Part shown: positions 18,696 through 26,976 of the stretch, piece by piece | Numbering within the stretch: the stretch's first letter is position 1 | Layout of the letters: every line of letters starts with the position of its first letter | NCBI GenBank assembly: GCA_003211535.1 | Contig: QCSJ01000013.1 | Coordinates: 1 to 33,119, forward strand | Length of the DNA: 33,119 nt | Source: Synechococcus sp. AG-670-A05 | GTDB taxonomy: Bacteria; Cyanobacteriota; Cyanobacteriia; PCC-6307; Cyanobiaceae | Reading direction: 5' to 3' | Position numbers and translations under genes: made by a program | The notes under the pieces: generated by a model | What the model was told of the DNA's origin: nothing | The model's input: the letters and a program-made list of their open reading frames with translations, nothing else | The model's database searches: none

Positions 18696-19451
18696 TCAGG
18701 TGCTGAGCAAAGCCTCCTGCTGACGTACCAGTTCAAAGAATTCCTGCTTCAGGCTGGAGTCGTGACGGAAATCGCCCCGCACTACGGAGTTAACCATGCT
18801 GGTCTGAGGTTCCTTCACGCCACGCCACTTCATGCAGTAATGCTGGGCCTTGATGATGATGCCGAGGCCCTGGGGTTCGCAGAGCTTCTCGACCTCATCG
18901 GCCAGGATCATCACGGCCTCTTCCTGAATGTGAGGCCGGGAGAACACCCAGTCAGCCACGCGCGTGAACTTGGACAACCCGATCACCCGGGCGCCAGGCT
19001 TAATACCGATCCAGCAGTTGCCCATTATCGGCACCAGGTGGTGGGAGCAAGCCGATCGCACCGTGATTGGTCCAACGGTGTAGATCTCGTCAAGTTGTTT
19101 GACGTTGGGGAAACTGGCCACCTTGGGCTGATGGTGGTAGCGACCCTTGAAAACCTCATGGAGGTACATCCGAGCAACTCGCTCGGCGGTTTCATGGGTG
19201 TTGTGATCGTTGTCAATATCGATCACCAGGGTGCGAAGCAGATCGCGGATTTTGTCCGCCACCTCGACCTCCAGAGCTCTCAGTTCACCGGGTTCGATGT
19301 AGTCGGCGATGTTGTCGTTGGCAAGGAACGACACACCTGCGGCCTGAAGCCGCTCGCGAATCCGGCTGGACACCTCAGCACTTAGACGGGGCTGACCGTT
19401 GCCGTTGGATTGGCCGGCGCCGTTGGACACTAAAGGGAAGGTGGTGGTCAT
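18696..19451 (-). CDS. folE: GTP cyclohydrolase I
   Basis: FolE converts GTP to 7,8-dihydroneopterin triphosphate, the first step of folate and pterin synthesis. The 251-aa protein has a 20-residue Gly/Asn-rich leader, the tunnel-fold core with DNDHNTHETAERVARMYLHE, and the zinc ligands C135 and H138 in RSACSHHLVP and C206 in QHYCMKWRG, with the same 71-residue C-to-C spacing as E. coli FolE. It is last in a tight minus-strand run aar-accA-SDR-folE; the SDR gene ends 10 bp upstream. Confidence 0.95.
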   Translation of the reverse strand: MTTTFPLVSNGAGQSNGNGQPRLSAEVSSRIRERLQAAGVSFLANDNIADYIEPGELRALEVEVADKIRDLLRTLVIDIDNDHNTHETAERVARMYLHEVFKGRYHHQPKVASFPNVKQLDEIYTVGPITVRSACSHHLVPIMGNCWIGIKPGARVIGLSKFTRVADWVFSRPHIQEEAVMILADEVEKLCEPQGLGIIIKAQHYCMKWRGVKEPQTSMVNSVVRGDFRHDSSLKQEFFELVRQQEALLST

Positions 19452-19461
19452 AGCTAATCGT

Positions 19462-20169
19462 TCAGAAGGCGCCGGCAGCCGGCATGAGGGTTAAGTCTTC
19501 GATCACCTGGTTCACAGGTTGTTCAGCCAGGTTCACCAAGGTCTCTGCCGCTTGATCGACGGAGAGCATGGCACGACGATCGAAATCGCTTTGTACGGTT
19601 TCTGCGTCCCAAAGTGGGGTGTTAACGGCACCAAGGGTGAGGGTGCAGGCGCGGATTCCATGGGCACGCTCCTCCTCCGCCAGGCAGCGAGTGAAGCTGG
19701 CCAAGGCCGCTTTGCTGACGCAGTACGCCCCCCATTGCGGGAAGGCGTTGCGAGCAGCATGACTGTTGAGGTTGATCACCAAACCTCCATTAGCACGCAT
19801 GGCAGGGACCACGGCCGCACAAACCTGCATGACGCTGGTGACATTCAGCTGCATCAACCACTGCCAACGTTCCAATGGCATGGCCAGCAGGGCTCCGGTG
19901 TAAGCCGCCCCAGCGTTGTTGATTAACACCGCTGGAGGTGCCCCCTGCTTTAGGAGTCCTGTCAGTTCAGAGGCGATCACCTGCGGATCCGTTAGATCAA
20001 CAGAGCGACAATCCACCTGCACACCCATCGGACGCAGCTCGGCTGACAATTGCTCCAGCTGGTCACCACGGCGAGCAATCAGCAGGAGATCCCAACCCTT
20101 GCGGGCCAGAAGTTCAGCGGTTCTGCGGCCAATGCCACGGCTTGCACCCGTAATTAGAGCCGTTGGCAA
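19462..20169 (-). CDS. Short-chain dehydrogenase/reductase between accA and folE
   Basis: The 235-aa classical SDR has the NADP(H) motif TGASRGIGRRTAE (7-19), LINNAGAAYTG, and the catalytic Ser-Tyr-Lys set in INLNSHAA and YCVSK. The arginines after the glycine motif and in LIARRGDQ favour NADPH. The start appears to be a TTG at 20169, since no ATG or GTG is in frame downstream of the accA stop. Substrate unknown: the accA/aar context suggests fatty aldehyde or 3-ketoacyl chemistry, the folE context (10 bp) a pterin reductase of the sepiapterin or dihydromonapterin type. Confidence 0.88.
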   Translation of the reverse strand: MPTALITGASRGIGRRTAELLARKGWDLLLIARRGDQLEQLSAELRPMGVQVDCRSVDLTDPQVIASELTGLLKQGAPPAVLINNAGAAYTGALLAMPLERWQWLMQLNVTSVMQVCAAVVPAMRANGGLVINLNSHAARNAFPQWGAYCVSKAALASFTRCLAEEERAHGIRACTLTLGAVNTPLWDAETVQSDFDRRAMLSVDQAAETLVNLAEQPVNQVIEDLTLMPAAGAF

Positions 20170-20193
20170 ATGCTGTTTGCAAACCTTGACACA

Positions 20194-21183
20194 TTAAGCG
20201 CTTTGGTCGTGATCCTGTGAATTTCCCTCAATGAACTGCCCCATCGCACGGAATTTTCGATAACGGGCATCTTTCAACGCATCATCCGAAAGGGCCATCA
20301 GCTCGCCAAGGTGACGCTCCAATGATGCCCGCAGGGTCTGACCAGCCTCGAGTGGAGCCCAGTTGTTGCCACCGGACGGTTCCTCAAGAACCTCATCCAC
20401 CACACCAAGCTCCAGCAGGTCGCTGCCGGTGATGCGGAGCGCCGCGGCCGCATCGGGTGCCTTGGCCGCATCACGCCAGAGGATCGATGCACACGCTTCC
20501 GGACTGGCCACGGTGTAGACGCTGTGCTCGAACATCAGCAAGCGGTCTGCAACACCGATGCCAAGGGCTCCACCGGAGCCGCCTTCTCCGATCACCGTGG
20601 CGATCACGGGCACCCGTAGCCGGAACATCTCGCGCAGATTCACGGCTATGGCTTCCCCCTGCCCCTGCTCTTCCGCCTGAAGCCCTGCATAGGCCCCAGG
20701 AGTGTCAATGAAGCTCAGGATTGGGAGCCGGAACCGATCTGCATGCTCCATCAGCCGCATGGCTTTGCGGTATCCGCCTGGAGTGGCCATGCCGAAGTTG
20801 CGTGCAACGTTCTCCTTGGTGTCACGCCCTTTCTGATGGCCGATCAACAGCACGGCCTGATCCCCAAGACGCCCGACTCCGCCAACCAGAGCCTGATCAT
20901 CGTTGCCGCGACGATCGCCATGTAATTCGATCCAGTCGTCGCAGAACATCTGAATGAAATCCAGGGTGCTGGGACGATGGGGATGGCGGGCCACCTGAAT
21001 CTTCTGGGCGGGAGTCAGCCCCTGGAAAATCTCCTGACGACGGCGAGCAGCTAGAGACTCCAGCTGATGGAGCTGCTGACTGACATCAACCTCGGAATCC
21101 CTGGCAAGCTGCCGAATCTGTTCGATCTGCTGCTCCAGCTCCACCAAAGGCTTCTCGAATTCGAGTATTGGACGGCGAGGCAT
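20194..21183 (-). CDS. accA: Acetyl-CoA carboxylase carboxyltransferase subunit alpha
   Basis: AccA with AccD transfers CO2 from carboxybiotin to acetyl-CoA, making malonyl-CoA for fatty acid synthesis. The 329-aa protein has the N-terminal helical pair ([20 protein letters not shown]), the [20 protein letters not shown] and [18 protein letters not shown] blocks, and the crotonase-fold site [10 protein letters not shown] ... [18 protein letters not shown]. It is 11 bp downstream of aar, the gene that consumes the end product of the pathway, a linkage conserved in cyanobacteria. Confidence 0.98.
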   Translation of the reverse strand: MPRRPILEFEKPLVELEQQIEQIRQLARDSEVDVSQQLHQLESLAARRRQEIFQGLTPAQKIQVARHPHRPSTLDFIQMFCDDWIELHGDRRGNDDQALVGGVGRLGDQAVLLIGHQKGRDTKENVARNFGMATPGGYRKAMRLMEHADRFRLPILSFIDTPGAYAGLQAEEQGQGEAIAVNLREMFRLRVPVIATVIGEGGSGGALGIGVADRLLMFEHSVYTVASPEACASILWRDAAKAPDAAAALRITGSDLLELGVVDEVLEEPSGGNNWAPLEAGQTLRASLERHLGELMALSDDALKDARYRKFRAMGQFIEGNSQDHDQSA

Positions 21184-21194
21184 GGCGTTGGAAT

Positions 21195-22235
21195 TCAGGC
21201 GGCGGCGGCCTGAACAGAAGGGTTGAGGTTCAGCGTGGAGAAACCATGACGCACGGAAGCAGCTCCGATGAAGTCCATTTTCTCAAGGGTGATGTTGTTT
21301 CTGCCCCAGCTGAAGTTCGTGTGGCAGCGTTCGAACTCCAGCAGCATCGCTTCAGCAAAGCAGGCGAACATCTGTCGCTGAGGCTTGTCCATCTCGGCGA
21401 TCTGCATCATTGTCCAGCCGATGTCTTTGCAGAACTCCACGATTCCACCCTTGAGGACGTGGATGCCGCCACCGGCAACCTTGGAGTCGAGATTTTTCGG
21501 ATAGCCGCCATCGATCATCAGGCAGGGCTTGCGCAAGGTGCTCTGATCAATCTCCAGGGTTCGGGGCATGCTGGCGACCCAGACCACCACATCCGCCTCT
21601 GGCAGTGCTTCATCAAGGGTGAGAATTCTTCCACCGCCGATCTGGGCCTGAAGGTCCAGCAACGGCTGCTGTTGCCTGGCCACCAGCAGAAGTTCACCTA
21701 CCCCGGTCCGAGCTGACAGCCAGCGACAGACCGCACTGCCGATGTCGCCGGTGGCACCCACCACGGCCACCTTGGCTGTTTTCAGATCAATGCCGAGGCT
21801 TGGTGCGTTGTTCTCGACTTGACGGCAGATAACCCAGGCGGTGTGGGTGTTGCCGGTCGTGAAACGCTGCCATTCGAGCGTGGTACTGCGCACCGTCTGG
21901 TGCTGCAGCAGATTGAAGTTCTCAAAAATGATCGAGGTGAAGCCGCCCAAGGCGGTGATGTTGATCCCCTTCTTCTGTGCCAGCTCCATGGCATTTAGAA
22001 CCTTCCGCCGCGCAGTTTTGAACCGACTCAGCATCTCGGGAACGAAGCAGGAGTCGATGTAGGCACCCTTGATCGTGGTCCCCGTGGGACTGGAGATCTC
22101 AACGTGTTCCACCAGTTGAGGCGGTGCACTGCACCACACATCAAGATCTCCATCAGCGATGTGATCGAACCCCAGTTCCATCGCCTTGCGACGGGCAGCG
22201 TCGAAGCTCGTTGAATGCCCGATCAGACCAAACAT
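21195..22235 (-). CDS. aar: Long-chain acyl-ACP reductase (aldehyde-forming)
   Basis: AAR reduces fatty acyl-ACP to fatty aldehyde with NADPH, the first step of cyanobacterial alkane synthesis. The 346-aa protein starts [20 protein letters not shown], has the coenzyme motif [16 protein letters not shown] (158-173) and the acyl-thioester cysteine C292 in [14 protein letters not shown], equivalent to Cys294 of the Synechococcus elongatus enzyme. The upstream neighbour is ado (112 bp), the downstream one accA (11 bp), so it is the first gene of aar-accA-SDR-folE. The upstream spacer holds a strong hairpin and a weak TAATTA candidate. Confidence 0.97.
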   Translation of the reverse strand: MFGLIGHSTSFDAARRKAMELGFDHIADGDLDVWCSAPPQLVEHVEISSPTGTTIKGAYIDSCFVPEMLSRFKTARRKVLNAMELAQKKGINITALGGFTSIIFENFNLLQHQTVRSTTLEWQRFTTGNTHTAWVICRQVENNAPSLGIDLKTAKVAVVGATGDIGSAVCRWLSARTGVGELLLVARQQQPLLDLQAQIGGGRILTLDEALPEADVVVWVASMPRTLEIDQSTLRKPCLMIDGGYPKNLDSKVAGGGIHVLKGGIVEFCKDIGWTMMQIAEMDKPQRQMFACFAEAMLLEFERCHTNFSWGRNNITLEKMDFIGAASVRHGFSTLNLNPSVQAAAA

Positions 22236-22272
22236 GCACCCGCTCTAAACACGCCGCTAATTACGACCCGAT

Positions 22273-22304
22273 CGTCCATGCTCCCACGGCAGCGTGGGAA
22301 GACG
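22273..22304 (-). promoter_or_regulatory. Hairpin in the ado-aar spacer
   Basis: TCCCACG (22299-22293 by complement) and CGTGGGA form a perfect 7-bp stem with a 4-nt loop at 22282-22299; outer CGTC/GACG arms (22273-22276 and 22301-22304) add four pairs after a small internal loop. A weaker 5-bp stem GCCGA/TCGGC follows the ado stop near 22329-22342. There is no T tract on either strand, so the element could be an ado mRNA 3' end or part of the aar leader. Confidence 0.4.
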
Positions 22305-22347
22305 GACAAGGTCCTGTGAACAAACCGGCCGAAGGGTCGGCGTCGGA

Positions 22348-23067
22348 TCAGACCGCCAGGGCCGCTGCAGCCATCCGGGCAATGTCCCTGGAGGTGAAAC
22401 CGATTTCACCGAGAGCTTCCTGATAAGCAATCAGGAAATCCTCGATCAGATCCTCTTTTTCCATGAGAAGCACCGCGGCATCGGAGGCAACGTCCTCCAA
22501 CATCGTGCGAATCAAGGGGAGGTTGGCCTTGTTGGCCTCAAACAACTCATCCCTACTGGCTTCGAAATTGGCCTTCAGCCATTCCTGTCCGTAGTTGAGG
22601 TGAGTGTATTCATCCTTCACAACGCCCTCAGTGATCTTGCGGGCGAATGGATCAGCGACGGGAATATAAATGTGATAAGCCGAGATAGCAAAAGCTTCGA
22701 TCAGCAGGGCCTGGATCAGTAGGCAGGTCACCACTTTTCCTTCATTCAGGGCCGCCTGGAAGTTCCCATGCAGAGGCTCAAAAAATTTCTTAGCGAATGC
22801 TAGGTCTGCTTTAACACCCAAGTTACGACCACAGGACGTGAAGCCTTTCATGTGCTTCATCTCCATCCGCGCCAACTTGGCCAGCTCCTCCTTCTGATCG
22901 GGGATCAGGGTGCCCAGGGAGATGTAATTGTCGTGAGCTTCCTGCTCACCCTCAATTACGATCGCGTTTATGCGGCTGTACGCGTCCTTGTAAGCCTCAC
23001 TGGTGAAATCTGGCAGCGCATCCAGCCCCTCCACCACAGCTGCCTCGGGTGCATTGAGGGTCGTCAT
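22348..23067 (-). CDS. ado: Aldehyde-deformylating oxygenase (alkane-forming)
   Basis: ADO converts fatty aldehydes from AAR to odd-chain alkanes/alkenes plus formate. The start is the ATG at 23067 ([14 protein letters not shown]), giving 239 aa; an in-frame extension to 23175 lacks family similarity. The ferritin-like di-iron ligands are all present: E41 (GEQEAHDNY), E69 and H72 (MEMKHMKGF), E124 ([11 protein letters not shown]), E153 and H156 ([10 protein letters not shown]). It precedes aar by 112 bp and follows the creatininase-like gene by 76 bp. Products probably insert in thylakoid membranes. Confidence 0.98.
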   Translation of the reverse strand: MTTLNAPEAAVVEGLDALPDFTSEAYKDAYSRINAIVIEGEQEAHDNYISLGTLIPDQKEELAKLARMEMKHMKGFTSCGRNLGVKADLAFAKKFFEPLHGNFQAALNEGKVVTCLLIQALLIEAFAISAYHIYIPVADPFARKITEGVVKDEYTHLNYGQEWLKANFEASRDELFEANKANLPLIRTMLEDVASDAAVLLMEKEDLIEDFLIAYQEALGEIGFTSRDIARMAAAALAV

Positions 23068-23143
23068 AGGACGTGGTCCACCACTTTCAGTGGGACTGAG
23101 AATAACCAGGACCCAAGACCTTGGAGAGCACAGCGTTCTAAGT

Positions 23144-23974
23144 TCACGATGCAGAGGTCCTATCAACGGCCTCACCAGGCACCGGCCATTCGCTCACCAA
23201 TAGGGCTCGCAACAGTTTTGTCCAATGCACCACCAGGTGCTGTTCCAGCAGCTTCCCGAGCTCTGCTGATGCAGCGCTACTGTCTCCGATCACACCGCTT
23301 CGACTGAGGTCCTGCATCACCCAGGTGAAGGGAGCCGCCCCCTCGAGACTCCAACCGCTGGGCGGATATAACCTGCCCTCCAATCCAGGCAGACCGTCCA
23401 CAGGGCGCTGTTCACCCACCAGTTCAGGGGCTTGATGGAGCATGAGCGAAGTCTCCGCCATGCCGGCGTGGAGGCCGTTCTCCAGCTCATCCGCCGGCAG
23501 CAGATCGGCAAGACCCTCAACCCCACTCCAAAGAAAACAAGGCAGGACGGTCATAGCAGGACAGCGTTGCCGCAACTCTCTGGCAGCCACCTGGAGCAGA
23601 GCGATCTGTCCCCCATGGGCGTTGAACAGCACCAGGCGACGCCATCCCATGGCAGCCAGCTGTTCCCCCAGCTGCACCACCACAGCAATCAGCAGGTCGG
23701 AGGAGAGGCTGAGGGTGCCGGGAAAGGCTCGATGCTCTGGGGAGAAGCCGATGACCTGGGTCGGCAATCTCCAGATCGGCAGTTCGGGATTGAGCTTGCC
23801 CAAAACAGCCTCAGTTATCCGTTCGGCAAAAAGCGCATCGGTAACCAAGGGAAGATGGGGGCCGTGTTGTTCACATGCACCAAAGGGCCAGATCAGGGTT
23901 GATCCATCACCTTTGGCCAACTTCTGAATCTCTGGCCAGGCGAGCTGCTCGTATTGGCGCTGATGGCCAGTCAT
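23144..23974 (-). CDS. Creatininase-family amidohydrolase
   Basis: The 276-aa protein has the metal-binding set of the family: E35, H37 and D46 in [18 protein letters not shown]120 in FNAHGGQ, and E174 in [11 protein letters not shown]. In true creatininase the H120 block reads HxE; here it is HGG, so it is more like the broad COG1402 branch that includes MftE and archaeal FAPy deformylase. Substrate unknown. It is divergent from the S1-domain gene (71 bp) and upstream of ado on the same strand; a link to alkane synthesis is not supported by the family. Confidence 0.87.
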   Translation of the reverse strand: MTGHQRQYEQLAWPEIQKLAKGDGSTLIWPFGACEQHGPHLPLVTDALFAERITEAVLGKLNPELPIWRLPTQVIGFSPEHRAFPGTLSLSSDLLIAVVVQLGEQLAAMGWRRLVLFNAHGGQIALLQVAARELRQRCPAMTVLPCFLWSGVEGLADLLPADELENGLHAGMAETSLMLHQAPELVGEQRPVDGLPGLEGRLYPPSGWSLEGAAPFTWVMQDLSRSGVIGDSSAASAELGKLLEQHLVVHWTKLLRALLVSEWPVPGEAVDRTSAS

Positions 23975-24045
23975 CGAAACTCCCTTTTCATAGTTCCATG
24001 GCCAGTCCTTCCCTGTCAGAATGGCCGATCGATCATCTCTGGTTC

Positions 24046-25272
24046 ATGGCCGCAGCCGGCAGTTCGCAGCCCAATCGCCCAAAGGCACCGCGAGCGGCAG
24101 CGACCCCTCCGCTTCAGGTGATGAAGATCAATCGCAAGGAAGAGCAGGAACAGCTGCAACGCGAAGCTGCTGAAGCGCGCGCCGCCGCTGAAGCAGCGGC
24201 CGAGAAAGCGCGGCTGCTGGAGGAGAAGGCCGGGCTGTTGGGTCCCCCCAGAACCGCGCCGGCAGAAGCTGATGAGGAGCGATTCGATATGGGCGCCATG
24301 GAGGGCATGACCATGGCGGATCTGATGGGGGCTCCCGAACAGTCCCCCCGCCGCCAGAACGAGAGCAAGCCCCGCAGCGTCGACGACTTCGACTTCGATG
24401 AAGAGGCCTTCCTCGCTGCCCTGAACGAGAACGCACCCATCGGCACCACAGGAGACGTGGTGGAAGGAACGGTTATCGGCCTTGAAAGTGACGGGATTTA
24501 CGTCGACATCGGCGGCAAAGCGCCGGGATTCATGCCCAAAAGCGAGGCTGGCCTTGGTGTGATTACCAATCTGAGTGAACGGTTCCCCAAAGGACTGCAA
24601 GTCCAGGTGCTGGTCACTCGCGAACAGAATGCCGACGGCATGGTCACAATCAGCTGCCGGGCCCTCGAACTACGCAAGAGCTGGGACAAGGTCAAGGAAC
24701 TCGAAAAAGAAGGCAAAATTGTGCAGGTCATCGTCAATGGTTTCAACCGTGGGGGTGTGACCTGCGATCTCGAAGGTCTGCGGGGGTTCATCCCCCGATC
24801 CCAGCTTCAGGACGGCGAGAACCACCAGGAGTTCGTCGGCAAGACCCTTGGGGTGGCCTTTATTGAGGTCAACTCTGAAACCCGCAAGCTGGTGCTGTCG
24901 CAGAAGCGGGCTGCAGTGGCAGCCCGCTTCCAGGAACTGGAGGTCGGCCAGCTGGTGGAAGGCGTGGTCGCCGCAGTGAAGCCCTACGGACTGTTCATTG
25001 ACCTTGGGGGAATCAGCGGCCTGCTGCACCAGTCCGCCATCACCAATGGCAGCCTGCGCTCGATCCGCGAGGTGTTCGATCAGGGGGAGCGTGTTAAGGC
25101 TCTGATCACCGAACTGGATCCCGGTCGTGGCCGCATTGGTCTGAACACCGCATTGCTGGAGGGGCCGCCCGGTGAACTCCTTGTCGAAAAAGACAAGGTG
25201 ATGGCCGAGGCCAGTGATAGGGCAAGCCGCGCCCAGAACATGCTCAAGCAACGGGAACAGGACGCAGGATGA
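24046..25272 (+). CDS. S1-domain RNA-binding protein, ribosomal protein S1 homologue B
   Basis: This 408-aa protein has a basic/alanine-rich start, a coiled coil at about 29-65 (KEEQEQLQREAAEARAAAEA), an acidic linker, then three S1 domains at about 137-205, 222-290 and 305-375 (for example VVEGTVIGLESDGIYVDIGG and LVEGVVAAVKPYGLFIDLGG). It matches the second, divergent S1 of cyanobacteria (rps1b/nbp1 type), not the main ribosomal S1. The ATG at 24046 is preferred because MAAAGSSQPNRPKAPR fits relatives; ATG at 23998 is an alternative. Its TGA overlaps the next ATG by 4 bp (ATGA). Confidence 0.9.
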   Translation: MAAAGSSQPNRPKAPRAAATPPLQVMKINRKEEQEQLQREAAEARAAAEAAAEKARLLEEKAGLLGPPRTAPAEADEERFDMGAMEGMTMADLMGAPEQSPRRQNESKPRSVDDFDFDEEAFLAALNENAPIGTTGDVVEGTVIGLESDGIYVDIGGKAPGFMPKSEAGLGVITNLSERFPKGLQVQVLVTREQNADGMVTISCRALELRKSWDKVKELEKEGKIVQVIVNGFNRGGVTCDLEGLRGFIPRSQLQDGENHQEFVGKTLGVAFIEVNSETRKLVLSQKRAAVAARFQELEVGQLVEGVVAAVKPYGLFIDLGGISGLLHQSAITNGSLRSIREVFDQGERVKALITELDPGRGRIGLNTALLEGPPGELLVEKDKVMAEASDRASRAQNMLKQREQDAG

Positions 25273-26150
25273 ACGCTACGCAAACGGTCGGTGCGGATTG
25301 GGAGTTGGATTTCTATTCCCGACCGATTCTTGAAACCGACGGGCGCAAACGCTGGGAACTGCTGATCACGGCGACCCCCGCTGCGGATGCCAAGAAAACG
25401 CCCTTCCGTTTTTCGAAGCGCTGCCCATCGGGGGAGGTCAATTCCATCTGGTTGAGTTCCGCCCTCGCCGAAGCCCGACAGTGCGCCCTTGACGCGGGCT
25501 GGCCGGCACCCCGACGCCTGCGCTGCTGGCGCAGCTCCATGCGAACAATGGTTCAACGCGCCGCCACGGAGCTGGATCTCGAGATGATCGCCAGTCGTCG
25601 CACCTACGCGCTGCTTGATTGGTTGCAACAGCGGGAGCAGGAGGTTTACCCCCAGGAAGAAGGCTTCATGGCAGGGCCTCTGGCCCCACCATCCGCACCC
25701 ATCGCCACCCCGCCGGTGCCTCTCCCCGAGGAGGTTCAAGGCGATGCTTGGTCCTGGGCATCACTGCCGGCGGATCTTCTGCGTGACGCCTCGGACTGGC
25801 CCAGCAGTTTCAGCGGACTGTTGCCCCTGCCTGAGGGGCTGGACATCGATCAGTCGGTGCCTGGCTTGCGTCTTTTCAGCAGCAGCCGTGCCCTGGCGAT
25901 GGCCGGCTGGCTGGGAGGCCTTGAGCCGGTGCGGCTTCTGGTGGAGGGTCGTCAGCTCGTGCTCGAGGCAGGGCAGGACGACCGCTGGTTGGTCAGTGAT
26001 CTCGATTCAGCCGCGGCCGATGCCATCGCTGGGGACCTAGGCCGATCCAAGGAACGGGGCAAAGGGCTCCAATTCATTGCAATCCAGACCAGTCCGGACG
26101 AGCAGGCGTTCGCAGGCTTCTGGATGATGCGTGACATAGCCACGCTCTAG
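25269..26150 (+). CDS. Tab2/Atab2-family RNA-binding translation factor
   Basis: The 293-aa protein shows the family signature WELDFYSRPILETDGRKRWE at the N-terminus, the central WRSSMRTMVQRAATELDL and the ending AGFWMMRDIATL. In Chlamydomonas Tab2 and Arabidopsis ATAB2 activate translation of photosystem I (psaB) mRNA by binding A/U-rich leader RNA; the cyanobacterial role is less certain. A Pro-rich linker lies at about 135-155. The start codon overlaps the stop of the S1-domain gene (ATGA), so two RNA-binding proteins are translationally coupled, and the YfiH gene follows after 7 bp. Confidence 0.9.
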   Translation: MNATQTVGADWELDFYSRPILETDGRKRWELLITATPAADAKKTPFRFSKRCPSGEVNSIWLSSALAEARQCALDAGWPAPRRLRCWRSSMRTMVQRAATELDLEMIASRRTYALLDWLQQREQEVYPQEEGFMAGPLAPPSAPIATPPVPLPEEVQGDAWSWASLPADLLRDASDWPSSFSGLLPLPEGLDIDQSVPGLRLFSSSRALAMAGWLGGLEPVRLLVEGRQLVLEAGQDDRWLVSDLDSAAADAIAGDLGRSKERGKGLQFIAIQTSPDEQAFAGFWMMRDIATL

Positions 26151-26157
26151 GTCAGCC

Positions 26158-26976
26158 ATGCCGACGGAAGGCTGCGATCCCTTCGATCGACCCGACAGCA
26201 GCTTCAACAACCTGCAAGATTGGACCTGGATTGGCTGCTACGGCGGCTACTACCTCCAAAGCGATCTGCTGCAGGAGCAGGGCTTTGAGCATGGCTTCTT
26301 CACGCGCCGCTGGCAGGGTCGAGGCCCCGACGTACTGGCTGGGTATATCAGCGCGGGGATCAGCGTGCACCGCCCCCAACAGGTGCACAGTGGAATCGTC
26401 CTGAACGCCAGCGACGCCCGTCAGGATCCTTGGCCGGAAGCCGATGGTCTGGTGAGCACAAGCGGCAGCCAGAGCCTCTGGGTCTGTGGAGCCGACTGCA
26501 CCCCCGTCCTGATCGCCGATCCCGGCACCGGCCATGCTGCGGCCTGTCATGCCGGCTGGCGCGGGGTTGCTGCCGGAATTCTGCCCACGGCCCTGGACCG
26601 ACTGACGGAGCGGGGTGCCCGGCGGAAGGATCTTCTGGTGGCCCTGGGCCCAGCCGTGAGCGGGCCGCACTACCAGGTGGGACAGGAGGTAGTGGAGACC
26701 ATCGCCGCGGCGATTCCAGGTCCTGTTGACCTGTCTGAACGCGGAGCCGTCTCACCGGATGAGCAACCGGGGCGGCATCGCCTGGACATTCGAGCCGCTG
26801 CCCGGTTGCAACTCCAGCAGGCGGGAATCACAGACGAACGGATCGCCCAATGCCCGCTTTGCACCGTCAGTGAACCCGAGCTGTTCCACTCATGGAGACG
26901 GGATCAGGTGAAAGCGGTGCAGTGGAGCGGCATCGTCAGTCAGGCCGCTGCGTTGGAACCAGACTCCAGCAGCTGA
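26158..26976 (+). CDS. YfiH/LACC1-type multicopper-oxidase-like purine nucleoside enzyme
   Basis: The 272-aa PF02578-family protein has the three metal ligands H77 (QQVHSGIV), C114 (CGADCTPVLIAD) and H131 (CHAGWRGVAAG), with spacings of 37 and 17 like YfiH. Family members were called polyphenol oxidase or laccase but are now known as adenosine phosphorylase/deaminase-type purine enzymes. The first 45 residues before GFEHGFFTRR are family-typical. It is third in the rps1b-tab2-yfiH run, and its last 37 bp overlap the opposing FAD oxidoreductase gene. Confidence 0.9.
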   Translation: MPTEGCDPFDRPDSSFNNLQDWTWIGCYGGYYLQSDLLQEQGFEHGFFTRRWQGRGPDVLAGYISAGISVHRPQQVHSGIVLNASDARQDPWPEADGLVSTSGSQSLWVCGADCTPVLIADPGTGHAAACHAGWRGVAAGILPTALDRLTERGARRKDLLVALGPAVSGPHYQVGQEVVETIAAAIPGPVDLSERGAVSPDEQPGRHRLDIRAAARLQLQQAGITDERIAQCPLCTVSEPELFHSWRRDQVKAVQWSGIVSQAAALEPDSSS

